A stretch of 36,858 nucleotides of DNA from Hyphomicrobiaceae bacterium (GCA_023384095.1 JAHDXT010000012.1:55382-92239), one strand, 5' to 3'. Positions 7,630-15,265 are shown, numbered from the stretch's first letter. A program made the numbers and translations. The notes: generated by a model from the letters alone, not told the origin.

Positions 7630-8271
7630 ATGGCAAACGAAACCGCACGGCATCTCAGGAGAAGCAAGACCAGCGCCGAACGTCGACTCTGGTGGAAGCT
7701 GCGCGAATTGAAGCAACTCGGTTTCAAATTCCGACAGCAAGTCCCAATCGACAGTCACATCGTCGACTTTGCCTGTCTTTCAAAGCGCCTCGTTATCGAA
7801 GTCGATGGCGCAACGCATAGCACGAGTGAAGAGCGCCGGCGTGATGCAGAACGTGACGCGTATCTGGGGAGGCAGGGCTTTCGTGTAATGCGCGTCTGGA
7901 ACCGTGAAATATTCGACAACGTGGATGGCGTTATGGACACCATCCTCGCATTCCTGAACACCCCCACCCCCGACCCCTCCCCGCAAGGGGGAGGGGAGGT
8001 ACCTTCCAGCCCTCCCCTTGACGGGGAGGGCGGCGCGGCGGAGCCGCGCGGGTGGGGTGGGGCGACGCACGGGACGTCAACGCAAGAGCACCCCCACCGC
8101 CGACCCCTCCCCGCCAGGGGGAGGGGTCAGCGGGATGGTTCGAGCCCTCCCCTTGACGGGGAGGGTGGCGCGCCGGAGGCGCGCGGGCGGGGTGGGGCGG
8201 CGCGTGCGACATCATCTGATAGGCGCTACAAGACTTCGTCCGCCACTGGCGAGGCGGGAGGTAACACATGA
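7630..8271 (+). CDS. DUF559 (Vsr-like) nuclease-domain protein with repeat-encoded tail
   Basis: Residues about 5-112 form a DUF559 domain, a relative of very-short-patch-repair endonucleases. Its conserved acidic and basic positions appear as Asp46 (IDSHIVDFA), Glu57 and Asp59 (VIEVDG) and His63. Nuclease activity is inferred from family only; the cellular role of DUF559 proteins is not established. The remaining 100 or so residues are read from two palindromic repeat units and are Pro/Gly/Arg-rich, with no domain. The TGA overlaps the shdrA ATG (ATGA at 8268-8271), so the tail may keep ribosomes moving into shdrA. The gene is not a usual sHdr member and interrupts the shdrB1-shdrA order. 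Codon use in the core is less G/C-biased than in its neighbours, suggesting later acquisition. Confidence 0.8.
   Translation: MANETARHLRRSKTSAERRLWWKLRELKQLGFKFRQQVPIDSHIVDFACLSKRLVIEVDGATHSTSEERRRDAERDAYLGRQGFRVMRVWNREIFDNVDGVMDTILAFLNTPTPDPSPQGGGEVPSSPPLDGEGGAAEPRGWGGATHGTSTQEHPHRRPLPARGRGQRDGSSPPLDGEGGAPEARGRGGAARATSSDRRYKTSSATGEAGGNT
7961..8200. repeat. Two composite palindromic repeat units 3' of the DUF559 domain
   Basis: Two units lie head to tail, about 7961-8085 and 8090-8200. Each has a CCCCTCCCCGC/GGGGGAGGGG hairpin, then a CCCTCCCC-TTGA-CGGGGAGGG hairpin, then a GC-rich GCGCGGC/GCCGCGC-type palindrome and GGGTGGGGTGGGGCG. The same composite order recurs near 9711-10148 and 11439-11560. 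The region is translated as the DUF559 tail. Confidence 0.85.
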
Positions 8272-9323
8272 CAAAGCCCATTCTCATCGTCGGCGGCGGG
8301 CCTGCGGGGCTGGCGGCGGCGCATGCGCTCGCCAGCATCGGCCAGCCGAGCGTGCTGGTGGAGAAGACTGAGATCCTCGGGGGCGCTCCGATCCAATCGG
8401 GGTACGCGAAGCTGGTGCCGTCCGGCCAATGGGCCAAGGATGCAATTGGTGGCATGGTCAAGCGCGTGGCGGCTGGCAATCTGGTCGACAAGCGGCTCGG
8501 GGCCACGGTGAAAGCCTTCAACGGCGAGCCCGGCGGCTTCGTCGCGGAGCTCTCGGATGGCTCCAGGCTGGAGGCCGGCGCCGCGATCCTGGCGACGGGC
8601 TTCACGCACTTCGACAGCGTGAACAAGCCCGAGTGGGGCTTCGGCACCTACCCGGATGTCGTCACGACCACACAGGTCGAGCAGATGATCTCCTCCGGAA
8701 AAGGCGTGCGCTGCCTTTCCGACGGCCGCAAGCCGAAGCGCGTCGCCATCCTGCTCTGCGTCGGCAGCCGCGACCGGCAGATCGGCCGCGAATGGTGCTC
8801 CAAGATCTGCTGCACGGTGTCCGCCAACCTCGCCATGGAGATCCGCGAGGAGCTGCCCGAGACGCACGTCTACATCTACTACATGGATATCCGGACCTTC
8901 GGGCTCTACGAGAGCGACTACTACTGGCGCAGCCAGGAGGAGTTCAAGGTCAAGTACATCAAGGCCCGCATCGCCGAGGTGACGAGCGACGGCCGCCAGC
9001 TCATCGTCAAAGGCGAGGACACCCTGGTGAAGCGACCGATCACCATCCCGTTCGACATGGTGGTGCACGCCATCGGCATGGACCCCAACGTCGACAACCT
9101 GACGATCTCCGCCGTGTTCGGCGTCGACCTGCACCGGCACGGCTACATCGCTCGCCAGGATGCGTACGGGATCGCGGGCGCCACGTCGCGGCCGGGCGTG
9201 CTCGTGGCCGGGGCGGCGGTCGGGCCGGAGACGATCGACGATTCCATCGCACAGGCGAATGCGGCGGCGCTGTCGGCGCTGGCAGCCGCGCGCGGCGGCA
9301 CCTTGATGCAGGCGGCGGAGTAG
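8268..9323 (+). CDS. shdrA: sHdrA, FAD flavoprotein of the sHdr complex
   Basis: This is a 351-residue single-module flavoprotein. The N-terminal dinucleotide-binding motif GGGPAGLAAA lies at residues 9-18. The cluster motif carries Cys164 (CVGSRD), Cys177, Cys181 and Cys182 (EWCSKICC), and a C-terminal FAD segment contains DDSIAQANAAALSALAA. This is the short sHdrA form; the extra ferredoxin and electron-bifurcation modules of methanogen HdrA are absent. It is the central electron carrier between the two HdrC/HdrB pairs. GGAGGT at 8257-8262 precedes the ATG, which overlaps the DUF559 stop. The hyp gene follows. Confidence 0.94.
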   Translation: MTKPILIVGGGPAGLAAAHALASIGQPSVLVEKTEILGGAPIQSGYAKLVPSGQWAKDAIGGMVKRVAAGNLVDKRLGATVKAFNGEPGGFVAELSDGSRLEAGAAILATGFTHFDSVNKPEWGFGTYPDVVTTTQVEQMISSGKGVRCLSDGRKPKRVAILLCVGSRDRQIGREWCSKICCTVSANLAMEIREELPETHVYIYYMDIRTFGLYESDYYWRSQEEFKVKYIKARIAEVTSDGRQLIVKGEDTLVKRPITIPFDMVVHAIGMDPNVDNLTISAVFGVDLHRHGYIARQDAYGIAGATSRPGVLVAGAAVGPETIDDSIAQANAAALSALAAARGGTLMQAAE

Positions 9324-9334
9324 GGACCGGCACG

Positions 9335-10586
9335 GTGTCGAGCCTGACGCACATGGCTGTCGCCGACCGCCCCGTGCTCCATCTGTCGGGGCCGAAGCTC
9401 AGGGCCGTGCTCGAGCGGCTGATCCGCGCGTGCGAGACGCTGGGCGGCGTCGAGCGGTTCTCCGAGGCGCTGCATCTGAAATCGAACGCGTTCAACGAGC
9501 TGCTGGCCGACGGGCGGGCGGCGCGGCTCGAGCGGGCGGACTTCGAGGCGCTGTGCATGCTGATGGCGACAGTGCGGCGGCGGATCGGGCCTTTGCTCGA
9601 CAGTCATGGGTGGCCTTCGCTCCGGTCGGCGGTCGCCGAGCTCCTCGACGGCGCAGACGATACGACCACGGCGAATGCGCGGATTGTCCAGTTCTGCAGC
9701 ACTATCGAAGCCCTCCCCTCGACGGGGAGGGCGGTGCGGCAGGCCGAAAGCCTGCCGCGCGGGTGGAATGAGACTTCTGCCCCACATCACCCCCACCCCC
9801 GACCCCTCCCCGCAAAGGGGAGGGGAGAAGAGCGGGTCCGTTCAAGCCCTCCCCTTGACGGGGAGGGCGGTGCGGCAGAGCCGCGCGGGTGGGGAGGAGC
9901 CACAGGCGAGACTTCTGCCCCAGATCACCCCCACCCCCATCCCCTCCCCGCAAGGGGGAGGGGAGAAGAGCGGGTCCGTTCAAGCCCTCCCCTTGACGGG
10001 GAGGGCGGTGCGGCAGAGCCGCGCGGGTGGGGAGGAGCCACAGGCGAGACTTCTGCCCCAGATCACCCCCACCCCCATCCCCTCCCCGCAAGGGGGAGGG
10101 GAGAGGACGAGATCCCCTCTCCCCATCCTTCATGGGGAGAGGGGGGGCGAGCTCCGCTTCGTCCGTGACCTCGCCGCCGAGCTGCTGCACAACTGCTATC
10201 CTGAGTATTACCCGCTGATGCAGCGCTGGGTCTGGGACAGCCGCAGCAACTCGGGCGTGCTGCGCGAGATCTGGCATGGCGACAACGTGGATCACATGCT
10301 GATCGACGTGCCGGACGGCTACGAGACGTTCCTCGTCCTGCGCGAGGAGCTGTCGCAGTTCCTGGCCGACAACGGCGTCTTCCGCGACATGCTCTGGTAC
10401 ATCGACCTGCTGACCGCGCAGGCGTACGCGGATTACATCAACGAGCAGGGCGGGGCCTATCTGCGCACCGACTTCGCCAGCGAGGGCGACCCGCTGGAGC
10501 ACACACGCCGCATTCTGGGGCTCGATGGGCGCAGAAAGCATGAAATCGTGAAATCGCCAGGTCGTGAATTCGGGGGACTGCAATGA
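9335..10586 (+). pseudogene. hyp: hyp (orf2) of the sHdr operon, split by a repeat array and a one-base shift
   Basis: In sHdr operons an unnamed gene (hyp, or orf2 in Acidithiobacillus) lies between shdrA and shdrC2. Here its N-terminal part, from GTG 9335 or ATG 9353 to about 9710, begins LHLSGPKLRAVLERLIRA. Its C-terminal part, about 10154-10586, contains LLHNCYPEYYPLMQRWVWD. They are separated by about 440 bp of palindromic repeats. The two parts are in different frames. The N-terminal frame stays open through all repeats and stops at 10166-10168; the C-terminal frame is also open backwards through them. Losing one base from the seven-G run at 10141-10147 would join both into a single open frame carrying about 147 repeat-encoded residues. 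The gene is either broken, a sequencing slip, or a length-variable tract. The last residues are encoded by another repeat. The function of hyp is unknown. Confidence 0.72.
9711..10148. repeat. Tandem 138-bp repeat array of composite palindromes within hyp
   Basis: About three copies of a composite unit repeat with a period of 138 bp. The sequence CGGGTCCG occurs at 9833 and 9971, and ACTTCTGCCC at 9773, 9911 and 10049. The last two copies are nearly identical and the first is more diverged. Each unit holds a CCCCTCCCCGC/GGGGGAGGGG hairpin, a CCCTCCCC-TTGA-CGGGGAGGG hairpin and a GCAGAGCCGCGC segment. A final CCCTCTCCCC/GGGGAGAGGG-type hairpin and a seven-G run close the array. Because 138 is divisible by three, copy-number change would keep the reading frame. 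Confidence 0.9.
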
Positions 10587-10612
10587 CACGAGTTGGCGAT
10601 CTCACGATCTCA
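10541..10612. repeat. Imperfect inverted repeat of TCGTGAnAT units between hyp and shdrC2
   Basis: The left arm at 10541-10559 and the right arm at 10594-10612 match over 17 of 19 positions, with consensus TGARATCGTGARATCGCCA. The hyp stop codon (10584-10586) lies in the loop, so the C-terminal residues of hyp are encoded by the left arm and its flank. A related repeat occurs between groES and groEL. Confidence 0.75.
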
Positions 10613-10643
10613 CGACCTCACGCTTACTGCGGAGCCGGATGAC

Positions 10644-11429
10644 ATGCCCATCCACGAGAAATCCCTGATCCGGCCCGAGAACCTGAAGACGCACGACAAC
10701 CTCGTCATCGACGGGATCAACGTCTCGGGGCATTGGTCGACGTTCATCGAGCCCCGCGTCGTCACCGACTACAACGAGAGCCTGGAGGACGAGATCGCGG
10801 CGCTGCCAGGGGCTGAGAACATCCATCGCTGCTGGCAGTGCGGCTCGTGCACCAACTCCTGCACCATCAACGCCATCGAGCCGCGCTTCAACCCGCGCTA
10901 CTGGATCTATCTCATCCGCGTGGGGATGGAATCGGAGCTGCTGCGCGACAAGGACATCATCTGGCAGTGCGTCTCCTGCAACAAGTGCACCTACGCCTGC
11001 CCGCGCGACGTCATGCCAGAAGGCGTCATGAAGGCCACCGCGCACTGGCTCGAGCTCAAGGGCTACACGCCGAAATCACCCGCGATGCACTTCGACGAGG
11101 AGTTCACGGAGCAGGTCGTCAAGCGCGGCCGCATCGAGGACACAGAGGTGCTGCGCGGCTTTTTCAGGCGGACAGGACAGCCGCTGCTGCAGGACTGGCT
11201 GGTGGAGGTCGGCTGGCGCGTGGCCAAGAAGCTGCCGGTGCTGTGGGGGATCAAGATGGCTCTGGCCCAGGTGTTCCGCCCGCGAACGCGCGGGTGGAGG
11301 AGGGCCCAGGCCGCCATCGAGGAGTACATCCACGAGCAGGAGAACGAGCGCCGCGAGGCGCTGGGGCTCATCGGCGCGACAGCCGCCAACGACAATGCGG
11401 ATGTCCGCAAGCCAGAGGCGGCGGAATGA
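10644..11429 (+). CDS. shdrC2: sHdrC2, iron-sulfur subunit of the sHdr complex
   Basis: This 261-residue subunit has two [4Fe-4S] motifs: Cys63/66/69/73 (CWQCGSCTNSC) and Cys109/112/115/119 (CVSCNKCTYACP). The start is placed at ATG 10644 because GGAG at 10631-10634 precedes it and the product then begins MPIHEKSLIRPENLK; an upstream TTG would include repeat-derived residues. It links sHdrA to sHdrB2. The C-terminus, past about residue 235, is charged and Ala-rich. It is separated from shdrB2 by 219 bp, almost all palindromic repeats. Confidence 0.93.
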   Translation: MPIHEKSLIRPENLKTHDNLVIDGINVSGHWSTFIEPRVVTDYNESLEDEIAALPGAENIHRCWQCGSCTNSCTINAIEPRFNPRYWIYLIRVGMESELLRDKDIIWQCVSCNKCTYACPRDVMPEGVMKATAHWLELKGYTPKSPAMHFDEEFTEQVVKRGRIEDTEVLRGFFRRTGQPLLQDWLVEVGWRVAKKLPVLWGIKMALAQVFRPRTRGWRRAQAAIEEYIHEQENERREALGLIGATAANDNADVRKPEAAE

Positions 11430-11438
11430 CACATTGTG

Positions 11439-11640
11439 CCCTCCCCTTGACGGGGAGGGCGGCGCGGCGCGAGCCGCGCGGGTGGGGTGGGCCACGGGCG
11501 CGACGTCGGCGCCAGAGCACCCCCCACCCCCGACCCCTCCCCGCAAGGGGGAGGGGAGAAGAGGCAGTCCACCTTCTCCGCAAGGAAAGGGGGTAGACTT
11601 GGTTTACCCTCTCCCCGCAAGCGGGGAGAGGGAGACTAGG
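11439..11640. repeat. Composite palindromic repeats filling the shdrC2-shdrB2 gap
   Basis: From 5' to 3' there is a CCCTCCCC-TTGA-CGGGGAGGG hairpin, a GCGCGGC/GCCGCGC palindrome, a CCCCTCCCCGC/GGGGGAGGGG hairpin, a partial TCTCCGCAAGGA copy, and a CCCTCTCCCCG-CAAG-CGGGGAGAGGG hairpin ending at about 11631. Only the ribosome-binding region of shdrB2 is left free. Confidence 0.88.
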
Positions 11641-11648
11641 GAGATACG

Positions 11649-12593
11649 ATGGTCGACGAGACGGACAAGTCCAGGAAGTATCGCAGCGTCGCCTACTACC
11701 CGGGCTGCGCGCTCGAGGGCACGGCACATGCGTACAACGTCTCGACGAAAGCGGTCGCGCACGAGCTGAATCTCGGCCTCAAGGAGGTCAAGAACTGGAA
11801 CTGCTGCGGGGCGATGGAGGTGAAGAACATCGACCCCAAGCTGCAGACCTACTTGAGCTCGCGCGTGCTCTCGATCGCCGCCAACGAGATGGGCCACGAC
11901 GTGGTCATGTCGCCCTGCAACGGCTGCTATCACAACCTGAAGAAGGCCGAGTACGACATCGAGCACGACCCGGACACGCAAGATGTCGTCGAGCGGCTGT
12001 CGGCCAAGGCCGGCCACGCCACCTACAAGGCGGGGCAGGCCGAGACCATCCACGCCCTCGACTGGATCAAGGAGACGATCGGCGAGGAGGGGATCAAGGC
12101 GCGCACCAGGGACAAGCTCGCCGGCCTCAAGGTCGCCAACTACTACGGCTGCATGTACGTGCGGCCGCGGCACATCTTCCCGGAGAAGGACAAGGGTCCC
12201 GGCTCGGAATCCACCCTCAAGCCGCATTTCATGGACGACATCCTGGCGGCGGCCGGCGCCGAGAACGTCGAGTTTCCCCTGAAGACGGCCTGCTGCGGGG
12301 GCGCGCACACGCTGTCCGACAGCGACACCTCGACCAAGCTCGTGCTCAACATCCTCGAGGCCGCCGAAGCCGCCGGCGCCGACGTCATCGCCACCGAATG
12401 CCCGACCTGCCATACGGGTCTCGAGTTGCACCAGGTGCGCGCGGAGACCCGCTTCGGCAGGAAGACGAGCGTCAAGATCATGTACTTCACGCAGCTCCTG
12501 GGCCTTGCGCTCGGCATCCGGCCGCGCAAGCTCGGCATCCAGGAGAACATCTCCGACGCGATGGAGGTTGTCATCGCGAAGCGTCTGACCTGA
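11649..12593 (+). CDS. shdrB2: sHdrB2, two-CCG-domain catalytic-type subunit
   Basis: This is a 314-residue HdrB. It has two complete CCG domains: Cys20, Cys52-Cys53 and Cys90/Cys93 (SPCNGC), then Cys168, Cys215-Cys216 and Cys251/Cys254 (TECPTC). Both are expected to bind non-cubane [4Fe-4S] clusters of the heterodisulfide reductase type. In contrast to sHdrB1 no ligand is replaced. In the sHdr complex it is the likely site of sulfur chemistry with LbpA or another sulfur donor. It is followed after 9 bp by a small gene and then lbpA. Confidence 0.95.
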   Translation: MVDETDKSRKYRSVAYYPGCALEGTAHAYNVSTKAVAHELNLGLKEVKNWNCCGAMEVKNIDPKLQTYLSSRVLSIAANEMGHDVVMSPCNGCYHNLKKAEYDIEHDPDTQDVVERLSAKAGHATYKAGQAETIHALDWIKETIGEEGIKARTRDKLAGLKVANYYGCMYVRPRHIFPEKDKGPGSESTLKPHFMDDILAAAGAENVEFPLKTACCGGAHTLSDSDTSTKLVLNILEAAEAAGADVIATECPTCHTGLELHQVRAETRFGRKTSVKIMYFTQLLGLALGIRPRKLGIQENISDAMEVVIAKRLT

Positions 12594-12602
12594 GGCCCGC
12601 CC

Positions 12603-13022
12603 ATGCGGTCGTTCGCCGACATCGAGGCTGGGATCGACAGGCTGGCTGACACGGATGCGCCGCCGGGGCAGGCGGCCGCCGAGCTCCTCGCGCTCGGCGA
12701 GGAGGTGCTCGAGCACTGGGTGATCGCGCGCGGGCAGGCCCCGACGAGCGAGCGGAAGGAAGGCTTCCGCCTGCTGGCGCTGCACCGCCAGGGGGCGAAA
12801 GGCGATCCCTCTTTCAACGCCTGCCGCGAGACGGCGCGCGAGCTCGCGTACCACTACAACCTGATCGCGCTCGAGCCGGACCATCCCGAGGTGCGGCAGC
12901 GGTTGAGGCTCGCCACCATGGTGGCCCGGCACCTGTGCCTGTTCGTGTCGGGCAAGATGGAGGTCGCCGGCCTCGGCGAGTTCTGCTGCTCGTCGCGGCC
13001 GCTGCGCGCCGGCGGCGGCTGA
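12603..13022 (+). CDS. Small conserved-looking protein between shdrB2 and lbpA
   Basis: This is a 139-residue soluble protein with no family I can name. It is mostly helical by composition, without a signal peptide or membrane segment. It has four cysteines: Cys74 (FNACRETARELAYHYN), Cys112 (HLCLFVSGKME) and the pair Cys128-Cys129 (GEFCCSS). GAGG lies just before the ATG, and it sits 9 bp after shdrB2 and 67 bp before lbpA on the same strand. Codon use is like the flanking genes, so it appears to be a genuine operon member. A link to sulfur transfer is suggested only by position and the Cys pair. Confidence 0.82.
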   Translation: MRSFADIEAGIDRLADTDAPPGQAAAELLALGEEVLEHWVIARGQAPTSERKEGFRLLALHRQGAKGDPSFNACRETARELAYHYNLIALEPDHPEVRQRLRLATMVARHLCLFVSGKMEVAGLGEFCCSSRPLRAGGG

Positions 13023-13089
13023 AGGGACTTGCGAAACGCACGCGGACGGGTTCTCAATCACCCTCGCGGATCTGCTCAGAGGGACACCC

Positions 13090-13533
13090 ATGCCCGTTGT
13101 CAAAGGATGCAACCTGCCGGACGACCTGCTCTACGACGTGGACAACCATATCTGGTTCCAGGAGCAGGGGGACGGCACCGTCAAGCTCGGCATGACCACG
13201 GTCGCGACCGCCATGGCGGGGCAGCTCGTGGCGTTCACGCCGAAGAAGGTCGGGCGCAACGTCGATGCGGGCAAGAGCTGCGCCACGGTCGAAAGCGGCA
13301 AATGGGTCGGCCCGGCCAAGTCGGCGGCGGCCGGCGAGGTGGTCAAGATCAACGACGACCTCGTCGCCAACCCGCAGATCGCCAACCAGGACCCCTACGA
13401 CAAGGGCTGGTTCATCATCCTGAAGCCGGCGGACTGGGGCGCCGTCAAGCCGACCCTGACCCCCGGCGCGCAGGTGACGGCGCCCTACGAGGCGAAAATG
13501 AACGCCGACGGCTTCGGCGGCTGCGCGCCTTGA
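13090..13533 (+). CDS. lbpA: LbpA, GcvH-like lipoate-binding protein
   Basis: This 147-residue GcvH-fold protein carries the lipoyl-lysine hairpin ATVESGKWVG with Lys71. It ends MNADGFGGCAP instead of the usual glycine-cleavage H-protein tail. Cys7 and Cys64 are additional thiols. LbpA is the dedicated lipoate carrier of the sHdr pathway and is distinct from GcvH of glycine cleavage; the neighbouring shdr and lipoate-assembly genes support this. Lipoylation would be done by sLpl(AB), LipS1/LipS2 and LipT. A GAGGG lies before the ATG. It is the last gene of the operon and is followed by a stem-loop. Confidence 0.93.
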   Translation: MPVVKGCNLPDDLLYDVDNHIWFQEQGDGTVKLGMTTVATAMAGQLVAFTPKKVGRNVDAGKSCATVESGKWVGPAKSAAAGEVVKINDDLVANPQIANQDPYDKGWFIILKPADWGAVKPTLTPGAQVTAPYEAKMNADGFGGCAP

Positions 13534-13537
13534 TCCT

Positions 13538-13559
13538 CGCTCGCCATCCCAGGCGAGCG
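13538..13559. terminator. Stem-loop between lbpA and the convergent fkbM-type gene
   Basis: CGCTCGCC at 13538-13545 pairs perfectly with GGCGAGCG at 13552-13559 around a 6-nt loop. It lies 4 bp after the lbpA stop and just before the end of the minus-strand gene at 13568. There is no T-run on either side, so it may act only as a 3' stabilizing or weak bidirectional terminator structure. Confidence 0.5.
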
Positions 13560-13567
13560 CGAAGCTC

Positions 13568-14587
13568 TCAATCCATGATGTAGCCGCCGTCGTAGGCGGC
13601 GGAGATCCGGCCGAGCGCCGCCCGGAAGCGGTCCGAATCCATGAGGTGGCGGTAGATCGCGGGCCGGTCCATCCCCGGCAGCGGCCGAGGCGACGCGCCC
13701 GGGAACTCCGCCGCCCCGAACAGGAGCTGCATCGCCCGCTCCGGGAGGCCGGCCTCGGTCTCGCGCTGCGGGCCCGCATGCGCGCCCAGCAGCTTCGACA
13801 GCAGCGCCGGGTCGAGTGTCGGCAGCGCGGCCAGGAAGCCGCGGACGAGGGCCGCGGCGAGCCGATGATCCGGGTGATCGGCGCGCTCGTGGGCGCGGCC
13901 GCAGTCGTAGAGATGCGCGGCCGAGTCCCAGCGGGCGGGAACTGCCGGCAGACGGCGCGCGAACTCATGCTCCTCCTCGGCCACGTAGAAGCGGTTCAGC
14001 TCGTCGAAAAGCGCGAAGCGGTAGCCCTGGGCGAGAAGCATCGGCTCCCAGTCGCGCCATGCCTCGGCCATGCTGCCGGGGCTCACCGCCTCGACCAGGA
14101 CGATGCGCGGCCGGCATCGCTTCCAGTCCATGCCGGCGAGCACGGCGGCCTCCGCGCCTTCGACGTCGACCTTGAGGAAATCGACCGGACCCACGCCGTG
14201 CTCCGCTGCGAGGCTCGCCAGCGTCCTTACCGGCATGCGGACGGTCTCGAAGCCGGCGCCGAACGCGGCTGCACCGCGGGCATGGTCGGCAATGGTGGTC
14301 GACATGCCATGCAACCGCTCGACGACGTGGAATTCCATTTCGCCGTCGTGCTCGCCCACGAGGCTCGGCACGGCGATGTCGCGCGGCCTCAGGTGGGCGT
14401 AGAGGTCGAGCAGCGCGCGCTGCGGCTCCACGACGAGACCGCGCCAGCCCTTCAGGTAGAACCAGTAGCTGACGTTGTCGGCGACGGGGTGGCCGGCGCC
14501 GACATCGATGTAGGTGCCGGATTCGCGATCGCCGAGCGCCGAGGCCAGGTGATAGTCCTCGAGCCGCTGGGAATAGGAGAGCTTCAT
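13568..14587 (-). CDS. FkbM-family SAM-dependent methyltransferase
   Basis: This protein has 339 residues from ATG 14587; GGAGG at 14594-14598 on this strand selects that start over a longer upstream one. The SAM-binding motif YIDVGAGHP lies near residues 26-34. VDFLKVDVEGAEAAVL, the typical FkbM acidic motif, lies in the middle, and a long C-terminal region past residue 210 is outside the core domain. FkbM enzymes O-methylate glycans or other small molecules; the substrate is not predictable. It is convergent with lbpA and divergent from the secreted-protein gene at 14765, and has no apparent link to the sulfur locus. Confidence 0.85.
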   Translation of the reverse strand: MKLSYSQRLEDYHLASALGDRESGTYIDVGAGHPVADNVSYWFYLKGWRGLVVEPQRALLDLYAHLRPRDIAVPSLVGEHDGEMEFHVVERLHGMSTTIADHARGAAAFGAGFETVRMPVRTLASLAAEHGVGPVDFLKVDVEGAEAAVLAGMDWKRCRPRIVLVEAVSPGSMAEAWRDWEPMLLAQGYRFALFDELNRFYVAEEEHEFARRLPAVPARWDSAAHLYDCGRAHERADHPDHRLAAALVRGFLAALPTLDPALLSKLLGAHAGPQRETEAGLPERAMQLLFGAAEFPGASPRPLPGMDRPAIYRHLMDSDRFRAALGRISAAYDGGYIMD

Positions 14588-14764
14588 GAGCTGCCTCCGA
14601 AACGGGATGGCCGGGCCGCTGAGCGTCGAGCACCGAGGCTGCCGGAACACGGCGATGGTGCCCCGGTTTTCGGGCGGCATCCAGGCGGAGCCGCGCAACG
14701 GCGGCGGAACCCCGCCGGGCGCACGAGATTACCGGCACAGCAGGAACATCGAGAGGAGCCCATC

Positions 14765-15265
14765 ATGACCACCACCAGCGCACTGAGAAGCGCCGCCCTG
14801 GGCGCGCTGCTTCTCGCTTTGGCCGCGACGCCGGACCTGGCCCAGGCCCAGCAACCCGGCCAGATGCAGCAGCAGACCGGACCGGCGCAGCGCCTCGAAG
14901 GCTTCGAGCCGATGCAGGTCGGCCAGCCGGTCCAGGTGGAGGCGCGTATGTTGGAGGGGAGCGTCCTGTGCGTCGACCTCAGCTCGGCGCGTTCGCAGCA
15001 GGTGGCGGTCGCGCAGGGCGTCAGCCCCCGCACGGGCCAAGGTGGCGGCCAAGGTGGCGGCCAGGCAGGCGGCCAGATGGGCGATCAACCTCGGGGCGGT
15101 GAGCAGGCGGGCAGCGGCGTGCTCGGAGAGACCGCGCAGCGGCTGGTCGGCAGCCAGGGCGGGCAGGTGCTCGCGCAGCTCGTCCATGACCGGCTGCTCT
15201 GTGCCGACCTCAATAGCTGGCAGCCAGGCCGCGGCGGCTCGCCGTCCGGCGAGGGCCGCCAGTGA
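14765..15265 (+). CDS. Secreted Gly/Gln-rich protein of unknown function
   Basis: This 166-residue protein begins with a signal peptide: MTTTSALRSAALGALLLAL, with probable cleavage after AQA near residue 29. The mature part has a Gln-rich start and a low-complexity Gly-Gly-Gln segment near residues 91-120 made of 12-bp tandem units (15037-15074). It also has two similar short motifs, VLCVDLSS and LLCADLNS, one on each side of the repeat, each with a single Cys; these could form a disulfide in the periplasm. GAGGAG precedes the ATG. I do not recognise a family. Confidence 0.72.
   Translation: MTTTSALRSAALGALLLALAATPDLAQAQQPGQMQQQTGPAQRLEGFEPMQVGQPVQVEARMLEGSVLCVDLSSARSQQVAVAQGVSPRTGQGGGQGGGQAGGQMGDQPRGGEQAGSGVLGETAQRLVGSQGGQVLAQLVHDRLLCADLNSWQPGRGGSPSGEGRQ

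Noticed and set aside
9711..10148. Possible CRISPR array because of regular repeats
   Set aside because: Units are 138 bp with adjacent copies nearly identical throughout; there are no unique spacers of constant length and no cas genes.
10139..10148. Programmed -1 ribosomal slippage on the seven-G run in hyp
   Set aside because: Joining the two hyp frames needs a shift of +1 (or -2), not -1, so the usual slippery-site mechanism does not fit.
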